Of a stretch of DNA of 64,000 nt, positions 1 through 8,492 are shown one piece after another. This DNA comes from Polaromonas sp. YR568 (lineage in GTDB: Bacteria > Pseudomonadota > Gammaproteobacteria > Burkholderiales > Burkholderiaceae_C): NCBI RefSeq assembly GCF_900116715.1, contig NZ_FPBM01000001.1, forward strand, positions 436,784-500,783, read 5' to 3'. Below the pieces are notes generated by a model. It saw only the letters and a list, made by a program, of their open reading frames with translations, made no database searches and was not told where the DNA came from. The translations under genes were made by a program, and so were the position numbers. The first letter of the stretch is position 1. Every line of letters begins with the position of its first letter.

Positions 1-229
1 TTCCGCCCGCGCCCGAGCGGTTGTCCACGATCACCGGCACGCCCAGTTCAGCCTGGAGCTTGGACTGCATGGCCCGCACGACCAGGTCGGTGCCGCCGCC
101 CGCCGGGAAAGGCACCACAAAGGTGATGGGCTTGGCGGGCCAGGCCTGGGCGCGGGAGAGGCTGGAAAGCCACGGCGTGGCCAGGGCTGTGGCGGCGGCA
201 GACTGGATCAAAGTGCGGCGGGTGGGCAT
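1..229 (-). CDS. Bug-family (TctC) tripartite tricarboxylate transporter receptor, N-terminal part
   Basis: The gene runs off the left edge, so only the first 76 codons are present. It starts with a cleavable signal region carrying an Arg-Arg pair (RRTLIQ) and an alanine-rich core ending near SRAQA. The mature start follows as KPITFVVPFPAGGGTDLVVR, the typical first strand and ligand loop of periplasmic Bug/TctC receptors for carboxylates. The ATG at 229 is preceded by GGAG eight bases upstream. It is divergent from the AraC-type regulator at 320, which may control it. The ligand cannot be told from this fragment. Confidence 0.85.
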   Translation of the reverse strand, partial: MPTRRTLIQSAAATALATPWLSSLSRAQAWPAKPITFVVPFPAGGGTDLVVRAMQSKLQAELGVPVIVDNRSGAGG

Positions 230-319
230 GATGAAGCTCCGTGGGTTCAAAGCCTGATCGTGGCCTGCCACCCTGCCGGCGTCTAACACCATCACGACAT
301 CGTCTGCCACAATTGCGCC

Positions 320-1207
320 ATGCGTTCGCCCAGCTCTTCATTGCAGCCTTTTACGCCCCAAACCCCGGCTTTGCTGATGGCGCACACGCATGAAATCTCG
401 GACGGCGCCCTGGTGCCAAAACGCAATGCGGCCTCAGGCTACGCCAGCACCTGGCACCGGCACGACTGCGCCATGCTGCTGCTGCCCGTGGCGGGCCGCC
501 TGCGCAGCAGCGACGAAATCAGCCAGGACGTCCTGATCCGCCCCGGTGTTTTTGTGTGGGTGCCCGAGGGTTTCACGCACCAGACGCTGACCCAGTCCAG
601 CGCCCAGACGCACATCGCCCTCTATATTGATACAGCTTTTTTCAACACCGCCCTGCGGGCCGTCAACGTCAAGCCGGGCGCCGGCCTGGCGGGTGTGCGC
701 ATCGCAAGCCCTTCAATGACCCATTTCACGGCGATGCTCAACGGCTTTTTGTCCAGCGGCGCCCATCACAGCGGGGCCATGGCCTGCGCCGGCGCCCTGA
801 TGCATGAATCGGCACGGCTGATTTCACGGCAAACTACGCTCGAAAACACCGAAAAACTGGAGCGCCTGGCCACGGTGGAACATGCCCGCGAGATTTTGCT
901 GTCACGCCTGCAGGAGCCGCTGCGCGTTGACGCGCTGGCGCAGGAGCTGAAACTCTCGGCCAGGCAACTGCAGCGAATATTCAAACTGGAGACAGGCATG
1001 ACGCTGGATGCCTTCCTGGCCCGCGAGCGCATTGCCGAGGCCAGGCATTTGCTCGAAAGCACCCCCTTGAGCATCATCGACATCGGCAACGCGGTGGGCT
1101 GGGGCAACCCTTCCTACTTTTCGCGTTGCTTTCGCGAACACACCGGGTCTACACCCGGCGAGTTCCGGCTGCGTCACCGTGCGGCGACGACAACCGCCCT
1201 CCTCTAA
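320..1207 (+). CDS. AraC-family transcriptional regulator, cupin plus HTH
   Basis: A 295-aa cytoplasmic regulator. The first half (about residues 20-150) looks like an AraC-type cupin sensor: it has a histidine-rich HRHD segment and a predicted beta-barrel pattern. The last 110 residues hold two helix-turn-helix units: LAQELKLSARQLQRIFK, then the second unit ending NPSYFSRCFREHTGSTPGEF, the AraC family signature. An ATG at 377 (MAHTHEISDG) is an equally possible start, because neither has a clear ribosome site. It is divergent from the Bug receptor gene at 229, so it may regulate uptake of that receptor's ligand. The inducer is unknown. Confidence 0.88.
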   Translation: MRSPSSSLQPFTPQTPALLMAHTHEISDGALVPKRNAASGYASTWHRHDCAMLLLPVAGRLRSSDEISQDVLIRPGVFVWVPEGFTHQTLTQSSAQTHIALYIDTAFFNTALRAVNVKPGAGLAGVRIASPSMTHFTAMLNGFLSSGAHHSGAMACAGALMHESARLISRQTTLENTEKLERLATVEHAREILLSRLQEPLRVDALAQELKLSARQLQRIFKLETGMTLDAFLARERIAEARHLLESTPLSIIDIGNAVGWGNPSYFSRCFREHTGSTPGEFRLRHRAATTTALL

Positions 1208-1216
1208 ACCAGTTCC

Positions 1217-2320
1217 TCAGGAGGCCGGCCTGGCAACGCGCATGCGCCGGCGCAGCCACCACAGCCAGGTGCCGCTGACACCAAAGCCGAACAGCAAAAA
1301 GCCCCCTGCCGCCGTCGCCACCACCCCGATCACACCGGCCAGCTTGCCGGAGTGCAGCGGGTAAATCCAGGCATACGAGCGCGTGCCCACATCCAGGTCC
1401 GTCCAGCGGTCTACACGTATCACCTCACCCGTCACCGGGTGCAGCCAGACCGATGACAGGCCGTTGGGATGCGGATCGTCATCAAGTTTTTTGCGTATGC
1501 GAACCGGTGTTGTCGGCTTGGCCGGCAAGCCCAGATAGCCCACTACACCGCCCGGCATGACCGCGTTGGCGGTGGCAATCATCTCGTCGGCGGTCGCAGC
1601 GCGCGTTTTCGGCGGAGCAGCAGTTTTCACCGCCGGCGGCAGCACCTGCTTTTGCCCCATGGCCTGGGTCACCCACTGCGACACCGGCCGCCAGGCCATC
1701 CAGGTGCCGGTCAGCACGCACACCAGCACCCAGGCGCCCAGCACCGCGCCGCCCACCCGGTGCAAATCGAACAGGCTACGCAACAGCCCGCCTTTGAGGC
1801 TGATGGAAAACGCGCCGCGCCAGCTTCTGGCCGGCCACCACAGCAGCACGCCGGTGACCAGCATCGCCAGCATGGTGACGGTGTTGAAGGCCAGGATGGT
1901 TTTGCCCGTGTCGCCGGCCAGCAGCGCCGAATGAAACTCGAACAGCGCGTTGGCAAAGCCTTCATGCTCTTCCCGTGCACCCAGCTTTTGGCCGGTGTAC
2001 GGGTCGTAATGCGCCTGCCCCTGCCAGCTGTCGCTGGTCACAAAGACGAGGATGGACTCTTCAGGCTCCCGCGGCGGACGGATGGTGAAACGCGTTTTAC
2101 TGCCGTACTCGGCCACCAGCGACTGGCGTATGGTCTCCAGCGGCACCGGCTCGCCGGCCGGCTTCACTTCAAAAAGATGTGCGTTGAGCACGCGGTCCAG
2201 CGGCCGCGCGCCCAGCATCAACGAGCCGGTAAAGGCGTTCAGCATCAGCAGCAGACCGGCCGTGAGGCCCAGCCAGCGGTGGATCTTGACCAGGCTTGGC
2301 CGCCAGCGTCGCAGCAGCAT
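1217..2320 (-). CDS. PepSY-associated TM-helix membrane protein, probable ferrisiderophore reductase
   Basis: A 367-aa inner-membrane protein with about four membrane helices (near residues 14-36, 143-163, 190-210 and 335-357) and a large periplasmic region between the first pair. Conserved histidines sit beside the helices: KIHRWLG, FEFHSALL, DLHRVGG and YPLHSGKL. These suit heme or metal binding as in the PepSY_TM family. FoxB of Pseudomonas, a member of this family, reduces ferric siderophores in the periplasm. Its start codon overlaps the stop of the upstream TonB receptor (TGATG), so the two are translationally coupled and probably handle the same ferri-siderophore. The reductase role is inferred from the family and context. 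Confidence 0.85.
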   Translation of the reverse strand: MLLRRWRPSLVKIHRWLGLTAGLLLMLNAFTGSLMLGARPLDRVLNAHLFEVKPAGEPVPLETIRQSLVAEYGSKTRFTIRPPREPEESILVFVTSDSWQGQAHYDPYTGQKLGAREEHEGFANALFEFHSALLAGDTGKTILAFNTVTMLAMLVTGVLLWWPARSWRGAFSISLKGGLLRSLFDLHRVGGAVLGAWVLVCVLTGTWMAWRPVSQWVTQAMGQKQVLPPAVKTAAPPKTRAATADEMIATANAVMPGGVVGYLGLPAKPTTPVRIRKKLDDDPHPNGLSSVWLHPVTGEVIRVDRWTDLDVGTRSYAWIYPLHSGKLAGVIGVVATAAGGFLLFGFGVSGTWLWWLRRRMRVARPAS

Positions 2321-4467
2321 CAGAAGTCGAACTTGGCAGCCAGGCGCAGCGTGCGCGGCGCGCCCACACCCAGAAGGCCATTACCGGCGGTGCTCCAGTA
2401 AACCTTGTCGGTCGCGTTGTCCAGGTTGGCCTGCAGCGTCGCGTTGGTGCCGAAGAGCTTGGTGCGGTAGCGCGCGCCCAGCGACAGCGTGCCCGCGCCG
2501 TCGATATAAGCCTGGTTGGCATTGTTGACGGGGCGCTTGCCGGTGAAATACCAGCCGGCGTTCAGCGCCAGGCCGGGCACTTCCGCCACGCGGTATTCGC
2601 CGAACACGCTGTAGGTCACCTTGGGTGCATTTTCTGGTGTCTTGCCGACTTCAGCCGCCACGGAAGACTTGACGATCTTCGGGTCCATCAGCAGCGCAGA
2701 AGCCACCACCGACCACTGCTTGTTGATCTCGCCCGAGGCCGCGAACTCCAGGCCCTTGTAGGTGGCCTCACCGGCCAGGATCAGCCGGTTTGCCACCGTC
2801 GCGGTCGACGGCCGCTTGATGTCGAAGTAAGCGACTTGCAGCAGCAAGCCCTGGGCGACTTCGGCTTTGACGCCGACTTCGATCTGCTTGTTCAGCACGG
2901 GAGGCAGCACTTCACCGGCATTGGCGAGGTTGGCCGAGGCCGTGCCCGACTCTTCCAGCCCCTCGATATAGCTCGCATACACCGAGGTTTTTTCGTTGGG
3001 CTTGAACATCGCCGACACGCTGGGGCTGGTTTTCTTCGCCGCAAAACCCGCCGTGGTTTTGTAGTCGGACTGGCGCAGGCCGCCCATGATCTGCCACTGC
3101 TCCGACAGCACGATGCGGTCAAACACGTAAAAGCCCTTGTCGGTGATCGTCGTTGGTGCGCTGCCGTTGGGGCCGATGCGCGGGGTGAACGGAATCGGCA
3201 CGGGGTTGTAGTAGTTTTGCGCGAAATTCAGCGTGGTGCCGCCCAGGCGGCTTTCCTGCTTGCGCTCGTTCTCGGTGTAGCCGATGGACAGTTCATTGGC
3301 GATGGAGCCCGTCATCACACGGCCGCCGAGTTCTACGCGCAGGTTGTTGTTTTCGTATTCCTGCCCGTCCTGCTGGCTCACAGCCAGGTTGCCTGCGCCG
3401 GTGACCGCGTTGTTCAGCGTGAACTGGGAGAAGCGCCGGCTGCGCGTGTTTTTGGCCTGGCCGAGTTCAAAAATTGCCGACCAGTTGTCGTTGATGGCAA
3501 CGTCGGCGCGCGCCAGGATATTGTTGGCATCGGCCACATAGCGCTGCCATTCGCCCGCCAGGTTGACCTTGTTGCCCGTCAGGCGCGGCAGGGTGATCAC
3601 ACCGCCGACAGCAGTCGGCAAGGTGATGCCGGCCTGCTCGGAGACGTCTTTCTTGTAGTGCTCGATATCGAGCTTGAAGCTGACTGCAGACGAGAGCTTG
3701 TAGTCGATCGCGGCCGACAGCAGTTCGCGATTGCCTGCAAAGTTGTCGATGCCGATGTCTTCGCGGCCCTTGACCGCATTGACGCGCAGGCCCACGGCGT
3801 TGTCCGGGCCGAAACGGCGGCCGATGTCCAGGTGCACGTCGGCTGCACCGTACTGGTTCACCGAGGTGGCGATGCTGGTCACCGGCGTCGCGCCGGCGCG
3901 CTTGGTCACATAGTTGACGATGCCGGACGGCGGCACAAAACCGTAATACAGCGACGACGCACCCTTGAGCACCTCGACACGTTCCTTGTTTTCCAGCGGC
4001 ACGTCTACCAGGTTGATGATGGGCAGCGAGCCGTTGAGGCGGTGGTTGCCGCGGTTTTCGACCAGGATGCCGCGGATCGCGATGTTGTCGTAAGTGGAGC
4101 CGTTGAGCTGCGAACGCGTGACGCCGGCGGTGTTGCGCAGCGCACCGTAGAGGCTGCGTGTGCCTTGTGCGTCCAGCACTTCGCGGGTGATGACGTTGGT
4201 GGTCAGCGGCACGTCCAGCGGGCTCTGGTCGCGGAAGGTGCCGACCTGCACGGTGTTGGAGGTGAAGCTGCCCTGGCGTTCACTGCTGACGGTGACTGTG
4301 CCCAACGAACCGGCGCTTGCCGGGTCAGGCGATGTGCTTTGCGCGTGGGCTGATGCGGCGCCTAGCAAGGCGATAGCAGCGGCAAGCGGCGCCAGCGAAA
4401 AACAGAAACGGGAGGAGGAGGAGGAGGAAGGAAAAGAGGCGGACGGATTTTGGGATTGAAGTTGCAT
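2320..4467 (-). CDS. TonB-dependent siderophore receptor
   Basis: A 715-aa outer-membrane receptor. It has a long signal sequence with a serine run (residues about 14-19) and a cleavage region at SAHAQ. A plug domain of about 130 residues contains the typical IAIRGILVENR and VEVLKGASSLYYG segments. A beta-barrel follows, ending in the outer-membrane signature AAKFDF with a C-terminal Phe. There is no N-terminal STN signalling domain, so no FecIR-type control is expected. It is coupled to the downstream PepSY protein. A GlxA-type AraC regulator lies just upstream on the same strand. Unlike the other iron genes here, I see no convincing Fur site before it. The substrate is unknown; a hydroxamate or catechol siderophore is likely. 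Confidence 0.92.
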   Translation of the reverse strand: MQLQSQNPSASFPSSSSSSRFCFSLAPLAAAIALLGAASAHAQSTSPDPASAGSLGTVTVSSERQGSFTSNTVQVGTFRDQSPLDVPLTTNVITREVLDAQGTRSLYGALRNTAGVTRSQLNGSTYDNIAIRGILVENRGNHRLNGSLPIINLVDVPLENKERVEVLKGASSLYYGFVPPSGIVNYVTKRAGATPVTSIATSVNQYGAADVHLDIGRRFGPDNAVGLRVNAVKGREDIGIDNFAGNRELLSAAIDYKLSSAVSFKLDIEHYKKDVSEQAGITLPTAVGGVITLPRLTGNKVNLAGEWQRYVADANNILARADVAINDNWSAIFELGQAKNTRSRRFSQFTLNNAVTGAGNLAVSQQDGQEYENNNLRVELGGRVMTGSIANELSIGYTENERKQESRLGGTTLNFAQNYYNPVPIPFTPRIGPNGSAPTTITDKGFYVFDRIVLSEQWQIMGGLRQSDYKTTAGFAAKKTSPSVSAMFKPNEKTSVYASYIEGLEESGTASANLANAGEVLPPVLNKQIEVGVKAEVAQGLLLQVAYFDIKRPSTATVANRLILAGEATYKGLEFAASGEINKQWSVVASALLMDPKIVKSSVAAEVGKTPENAPKVTYSVFGEYRVAEVPGLALNAGWYFTGKRPVNNANQAYIDGAGTLSLGARYRTKLFGTNATLQANLDNATDKVYWSTAGNGLLGVGAPRTLRLAAKFDF
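4411..4428. repeat. GGA/TCC triplet microsatellite, six units
   Basis: Six perfect GGA units on the + strand (TCC on the coding strand) encode the serine run in the signal region of the TonB receptor. Any slippage would change the serine count without shifting the frame. Confidence 0.8.
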
Positions 4468-4547
4468 GGCCAGCAGACAAGTTGAGGAACTCTGATGGCT
4501 GGCTGGTCGCGACTGGCGCGGCCCTGGCTGGCTTCAAGCCGGATTAT

Positions 4548-4566
4548 AAAAGGCCTGGCCTTTTTT
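4548..4566 (-). terminator. Possible weak terminator downstream of the GlxA-type regulator
   Basis: A short perfect hairpin (AAAAGGCC and GGCCTTTT around a single base) lies about 55 bases past the stop of the regulator at 4622 and before the receptor start. The loop is very small and the following T-run short, so it may be chance. Confidence 0.3.
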
Positions 4567-4621
4567 CGTACAACGCAGGGCACGGGTGCAGGCTGGGCTT
4601 GGCCCCGCCAGATAGCCCTTC

Positions 4622-5602
4622 TCAAGACCTCGGGCTGGCAGGCCGGTACCGGCTGGGGTTGGCGCCCGCCGACTTGCGCATCAGGCGCCGCAGGGCTGTG
4701 GCGTCCCCGTAGCCGACCTGTTCGGCCACGCGTTCTATGCTCATCCGGCTCGATTCGATCAGCATCCGGGCCCGGTGCAGGCGCACACTTTGCACCAGCG
4801 CCATCGTGCTTTGGCCCGTGGCCTCGCGCACATGGCGCGACAAGGTGCGCTGCGACATGGCGAATTCACCGGCCAGTGCTTCCACACTGGGCGGATGCGG
4901 CAAGGCCGATTCAATGCGCGCCATCAGCCGGGCGACCAGTTCATTGCCGTTGGACAGCATGGCCGGCAGCACAAAGGGCGACTGCGCCTGCCGCCCATCG
5001 ATCAGCAAAATGCGCCCTACCGCATCGGCCAGCCCCACGCCAAATTGCGCACGCAGCAGGTGAAGCATCAGATCGGTCTGTGCGAAGGCGGCGCCCGCCG
5101 TGCTGACCGGTCCGTCTGCGCACACCATGCGGTCGGCGTCGACTGTGCAGTCCGGCTCCAGCCGGCGCAGTTCGGCCGCCATCCACCAGGAAGTCGTGAC
5201 CCGCCGCCCCGCCAGCAGGCCGGCAGCTTGCAGCAGGAACACCGCGGAGCAGGATGCCGCCACACGGCCGCCCCCAGCCGCATGCGCGGCGACAGCCTGG
5301 ATCGCCCGCTGCGCATCCGCGCCCGCCAGCCCTGTGGAGACGGCCTCAGCGTTGTCCAGGCCAAGCCCCGGAATGATCCAGGTTGCTGCATCGGCGCGGT
5401 ACCGCTTGGGCAAGGCGACGGTTTCTATGCTCATGCCGCTGCTCAAAGGCACGGAGCCACCGCGCGGCGACACCACGCGCCAGGCCGGCCGCGCCAGCTT
5501 CATGCGCGGCGCCAGGGAGGACGCCGTTTGCAGCACATCCAGCGTTGAGGCCACGCTGGCCGCAAAGGCCCCGGGCAGCACCAGAATCGTGAAATCGGTC
5601 AT
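4622..5602 (-). CDS. GlxA-type AraC regulator with DJ-1/PfpI sensor domain
   Basis: A 326-aa regulator. Residues about 1-195 form a DJ-1/PfpI (class I amidotransferase-like) domain starting TDFTILVLPGAFAASVAS, with the nucleophile-elbow-like segment AASCSAVFLLQAAG. The C-terminal 100 residues are an AraC HTH pair (ALAGEFAMSQRTLSRHVRE, then VAEQVGYGDATALRRLMRK). This is the GlxA/FtrA architecture, where the first domain senses a small ligand. It is divergent from the dienelactone hydrolase-like gene at 5706, with a small inverted repeat between them, so that hydrolase is the most likely target. The TonB receptor downstream could also be one. Confidence 0.9.
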   Translation of the reverse strand: MTDFTILVLPGAFAASVASTLDVLQTASSLAPRMKLARPAWRVVSPRGGSVPLSSGMSIETVALPKRYRADAATWIIPGLGLDNAEAVSTGLAGADAQRAIQAVAAHAAGGGRVAASCSAVFLLQAAGLLAGRRVTTSWWMAAELRRLEPDCTVDADRMVCADGPVSTAGAAFAQTDLMLHLLRAQFGVGLADAVGRILLIDGRQAQSPFVLPAMLSNGNELVARLMARIESALPHPPSVEALAGEFAMSQRTLSRHVREATGQSTMALVQSVRLHRARMLIESSRMSIERVAEQVGYGDATALRRLMRKSAGANPSRYRPASPRS

Positions 5603-5623
5603 TGACTGAAAACGCCTTAAAGA

Positions 5624-5637
5624 TGTCTAAACAGACA
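5624..5637. promoter_or_regulatory. Perfect inverted repeat TGTCT-N4-AGACA between divergent genes
   Basis: A 14-base perfect palindrome lies about 22 bases from the start of the GlxA-type regulator and about 70 bases from the hydrolase start. Its place between divergent genes suits an operator, possibly autoregulatory. AraC proteins more often bind direct repeats, so the binding protein is uncertain. Confidence 0.4.
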
Positions 5638-5705
5638 CTCGAAGTTTAGCTCCCGGCGGCGTCCAATGCAGGCTTTCAACCACGCAACACCATTGAAAGC
5701 TCTGT

Positions 5706-6524
5706 ATGACTCAACGCAACATGAACAAAGACGACGCGCTCGAAGACTTCACGGGCCGCGAGATCACGCTGGATGGCGTGGCGAAGAAGGTGTACGTGGC
5801 CGGCTCGGGGCCTGCCGTGATCGTCATGACCGAAATGCCGGGCATCAGCCCCCATGTGGCGCGTTTCAGCCGCTGGGTGCGCGATGCAGGTTTTACCGTC
5901 TACATGCCCTCGCTGTTTGGGCGCGACGGCGCGGTGCCCAGCGCCGACGAGGGCGGCGCCATCTTCCAGCGCGCCTGCGTCAGCGCCGAGTTCCGCGCCC
6001 TGCGCGCCAATGAATCAAGCCCTGCAACCCAGTGGCTGATGTCACTCGCAAGGTTTGCCCACCAGGAATGCGGCGGGCCTGGCGTCAGCGCCATCGGCAT
6101 GTGCTGGACGGGCAACTTCGCCCTCTCGATGATGCTGGAGCCCGCGGTGCTGGCGCCCGTGTTATCGCAACCTTCGCTGCCGCTGAACGACCCGGGTGGC
6201 CTTGAGATTTCTCCAGCCGATCTGCAGGCCGTGCGCCGGCGGCTTGACAAGGAAAAGCTCACAGTGCTGGCCTACCGCTTTGAAGGCGACAAGTTTTGCC
6301 GGGCGCAGCGCTTTGCCGCCTATAGCGAGGCGCTGGGTGATCGCTTTGTGGGCCGCGTATTACCCGACAGCGCCGCCAACCCCGATGTGCCGCCCTTCTT
6401 CGCCCAGCATGTGCCCACGCCCCACAGCGTGGTGACGGCTCACCTGATCGATGAAGCGGGCCAGCCCACCATAGCCGCCCGCGATGAGATCCTGGCCTTC
6501 TTCGCCGCGCGCCTCAAACCATAA
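5706..6524 (+). CDS. Dienelactone hydrolase-family alpha/beta hydrolase
   Basis: A 272-aa cytoplasmic hydrolase. The family triad is visible: nucleophile Cys133 in IGMCWTGNF, an acid near Asp195 (RFEGDKFC), and a histidine at His240 or His246 (TPHSVVTAH). Glu43 in TEMPG matches the glutamate that activates the cysteine in dienelactone hydrolases. A second ATG at 5721 (MNKDDALE) is a possible start. It is divergent from the GlxA-type regulator at 5602, which probably controls it. Members of this family cleave dienelactones in chlorocatechol degradation, but no ring-cleavage genes are nearby, so the substrate is open. Confidence 0.85.
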   Translation: MTQRNMNKDDALEDFTGREITLDGVAKKVYVAGSGPAVIVMTEMPGISPHVARFSRWVRDAGFTVYMPSLFGRDGAVPSADEGGAIFQRACVSAEFRALRANESSPATQWLMSLARFAHQECGGPGVSAIGMCWTGNFALSMMLEPAVLAPVLSQPSLPLNDPGGLEISPADLQAVRRRLDKEKLTVLAYRFEGDKFCRAQRFAAYSEALGDRFVGRVLPDSAANPDVPPFFAQHVPTPHSVVTAHLIDEAGQPTIAARDEILAFFAARLKP

Positions 6525-6568
6525 CGGCCACGCCCGTGATCTGTGCGAAAAGTCTGCGCGAGAGATTT

Positions 6569-7420
6569 CTAGATCGGCGCGTCGAACAGGTACTGGCGCG
6601 GCCCGGGCGCCCCGCCCTGCGTGGCCACCGGGTGCGCCACCACACCCCAGACTTTTTCGATGCACAAAGGTGTGAGCACTTCGGCCGTGGCGCCGCTGCC
6701 CACCACGTGCCCGCCCTGCAGCACGACACAGCGGTCGCTGTAGCGCAGCGCCAGGTTCAAATCGTGCAGCACAGCCACCACGCCCACGCCCTGGGCGGTG
6801 GCCCAGGCGCGCACGAGTTGCAGCATGCGGTGCTGATGCTGCAGATCCAGCGCGGCAGTAGGCTCATCCAGCAGCAACCAGCGCACGGAGCTTTCACCCG
6901 CGATACCGGAGACGGGCTCCCACACCTGCGCCAATGCGCGCGCCAGGTGAACGCGCGCCTTCTCACCGCCCGAAAGCGTGTTGAGCGAGCGGTGCTGCAA
7001 ATGCTCAACCGCGGTGGCTTGCATCGCCTGCTGCACCAGGTCCACATTGCGTTTACCAGGGTGGCGGCGGTGCGGGTAGCGGCCCAGCTCCACCACTTCG
7101 CGCACGGTGAATTCAAATGCGACCTGCGTTTCCTGCGCCACCGAAGCGCGCACCCGGGCCAGGTCGGCGGACGCATAGGCATGCAGCGCCTTGCCGGCCA
7201 GGTAAACGTGGCCGCCTGTGGGCTGGCGCTGGCCGGTCAACAACGACATCAGGGTGGACTTGCCGGCGCCGTTGGGGCCCAGCACGGCCGTGACCTGCCC
7301 GGCGATGAATTGCGCCGAAGCCGCCTGCAGCAGCGAACGGCCGGGCACTTCCACCCCCACGCCGACCACTTCCAGCATGCCGGCCAGTGGCGAAAAATCG
7401 GTCTGGTTACGCGCGTTCAT
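6569..7420 (-). CDS. hmuV: Heme ABC transporter ATP-binding protein HmuV
   Basis: The ATPase of the heme importer, 283 aa. Walker A is GPNGAGKST at residues 48-56, the signature motif LSGGEK near 150-154, and Walker B LLLDEP at 183-188. An insert between signature and Walker B (EPVSGIAGESSV) is typical of HmuV/HemV proteins. The start at 7420 (MNARNQ) has GAGG eight bases upstream; an in-frame ATG at 7426 sits too close to it. It is the last gene of the heme operon, ten bases after hmuU. Confidence 0.93.
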   Translation of the reverse strand: MNARNQTDFSPLAGMLEVVGVGVEVPGRSLLQAASAQFIAGQVTAVLGPNGAGKSTLMSLLTGQRQPTGGHVYLAGKALHAYASADLARVRASVAQETQVAFEFTVREVVELGRYPHRRHPGKRNVDLVQQAMQATAVEHLQHRSLNTLSGGEKARVHLARALAQVWEPVSGIAGESSVRWLLLDEPTAALDLQHQHRMLQLVRAWATAQGVGVVAVLHDLNLALRYSDRCVVLQGGHVVGSGATAEVLTPLCIEKVWGVVAHPVATQGGAPGPRQYLFDAPI

Positions 7421-7430
7421 GGGCATGACC

Positions 7431-8492
7431 TCATAGCCGGCTGCGGAAGTGCCGCAGCAGCAGTAAAAAGAACGGCACGCCGACAAAAGCCGTCAGCACG
7501 CCCAGCGGCAGCTCGGCCGGTTTGACCATGGTGCGTGCCACGCTGTCGGCCGCCAGCACCAGGGCTGCACCCAGCAGGGCCGAGCCCGGCAGCACGATGC
7601 GGTGATCAGGCCCGGCCACCAGGCGCACGCAATGCGGCGCCACCAGGCCGATAAAACCAATGATGCCGGTGGTAGCCGTCACGGCGCCTACCGCCAGTGC
7701 CGTCAGCAGCACGGCAAAGCGCTTGACGCGCTCTACCGGCACGCCCAGCAGCGCCGCCTGCGTCTCGCCCAGGGCGATGGCATTGAGCGGCCTGGCCAGC
7801 GTGAAGCCTGCAGCCACGGCCACCGCCACAATTGAGAACACCAGCATCACCGCACTCCAGCGCGCGCCGCCCAGGCTGCCCAGCAGCCAGAACTGGATGT
7901 TGCGCAGCTGCTCGTCGGTCGCCAGAAAGGTGAGATAGCCCAGGCCCGCGCTGGCCAGGGCATTGATGGCAACACCGGCCAGCAGCATGATGCCGACACG
8001 CGTCGCGCCGTCCTGCTGCGACAAGACGTACACCAGCACGGTCACCAGCAGGCTTCCGACAAAGGCCGTGGACACCAGCGTCCAGCTGCCCAGGGTGCGC
8101 GGCATGTCGGGAAACCACATGCTGCCCAAAACGATGGTCATGCCCGCGGCCAGCGCCGCGCCGCTGCTGACGCCTATCAGGCCGGGGTCGGCCAGCGGAT
8201 TGCGGAAAAGGCCCTGCATCAGCGCGCCCGACATACCCAGGGCCGCACCGGCCGCCACACCCAGCAGCAAGCGCGGCAGGCGGATGTTCATGAAAACAAG
8301 ATGCTCGGCTGACGGCTGGGTGCTGCCGGCCACCATGTCGACCAGCACATTCCATAACTGAAGAGGGCTGATGGCGTAGGCGCCACGAGCGCTACCCGCT
8401 ATAAAACTGAGAGCAAGCAGCAACAGCCCCACTCCCAGCACCAGCGACGCCGGCCAGCGCCGGTGGTCGCCATTCGATGCGGCGGCGCTCAT
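7431..8492 (-). CDS. hmuU: Heme ABC transporter permease HmuU (FecCD family)
   Basis: A 353-aa inner-membrane permease with about nine to ten hydrophobic helices and FecCD family landmarks: FMNIRLPRLLLGVAAGAALG near the N-terminus, GVSSGAALAAG, and FIGLVAPHCVRLVAGPDHR toward the end, the contact region for the ATPase. The start at 8492 overlaps the stop of the VOC-fold gene upstream (ATGA), so translation is coupled. It works with HmuT and HmuV to move heme from periplasm to cytoplasm. Confidence 0.93.
   Translation of the reverse strand: MSAAASNGDHRRWPASLVLGVGLLLLALSFIAGSARGAYAISPLQLWNVLVDMVAGSTQPSAEHLVFMNIRLPRLLLGVAAGAALGMSGALMQGLFRNPLADPGLIGVSSGAALAAGMTIVLGSMWFPDMPRTLGSWTLVSTAFVGSLLVTVLVYVLSQQDGATRVGIMLLAGVAINALASAGLGYLTFLATDEQLRNIQFWLLGSLGGARWSAVMLVFSIVAVAVAAGFTLARPLNAIALGETQAALLGVPVERVKRFAVLLTALAVGAVTATTGIIGFIGLVAPHCVRLVAGPDHRIVLPGSALLGAALVLAADSVARTMVKPAELPLGVLTAFVGVPFFLLLLRHFRSRL
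8398..8414 (+). repeat. Candidate dispersed palindrome copy inside hmuU (degenerate)
   Basis: GCTAT-N7-AGAGC followed by AAGCAGC. One mismatch from the RTAGC arm makes this a weak copy of the dispersed family described under findings. It lies in the codons for the first membrane helix of hmuU. Confidence 0.4.

Noticed and set aside
2296-4353. Long + strand reading frame (685 codons) opposite the TonB receptor
   Set aside because: It is a shadow of the GC-rich receptor gene: its product is low-complexity in Arg, Ala, Gly, Gln and Val with no domain, while the minus strand has a full receptor with signal sequence and C-terminal Phe.
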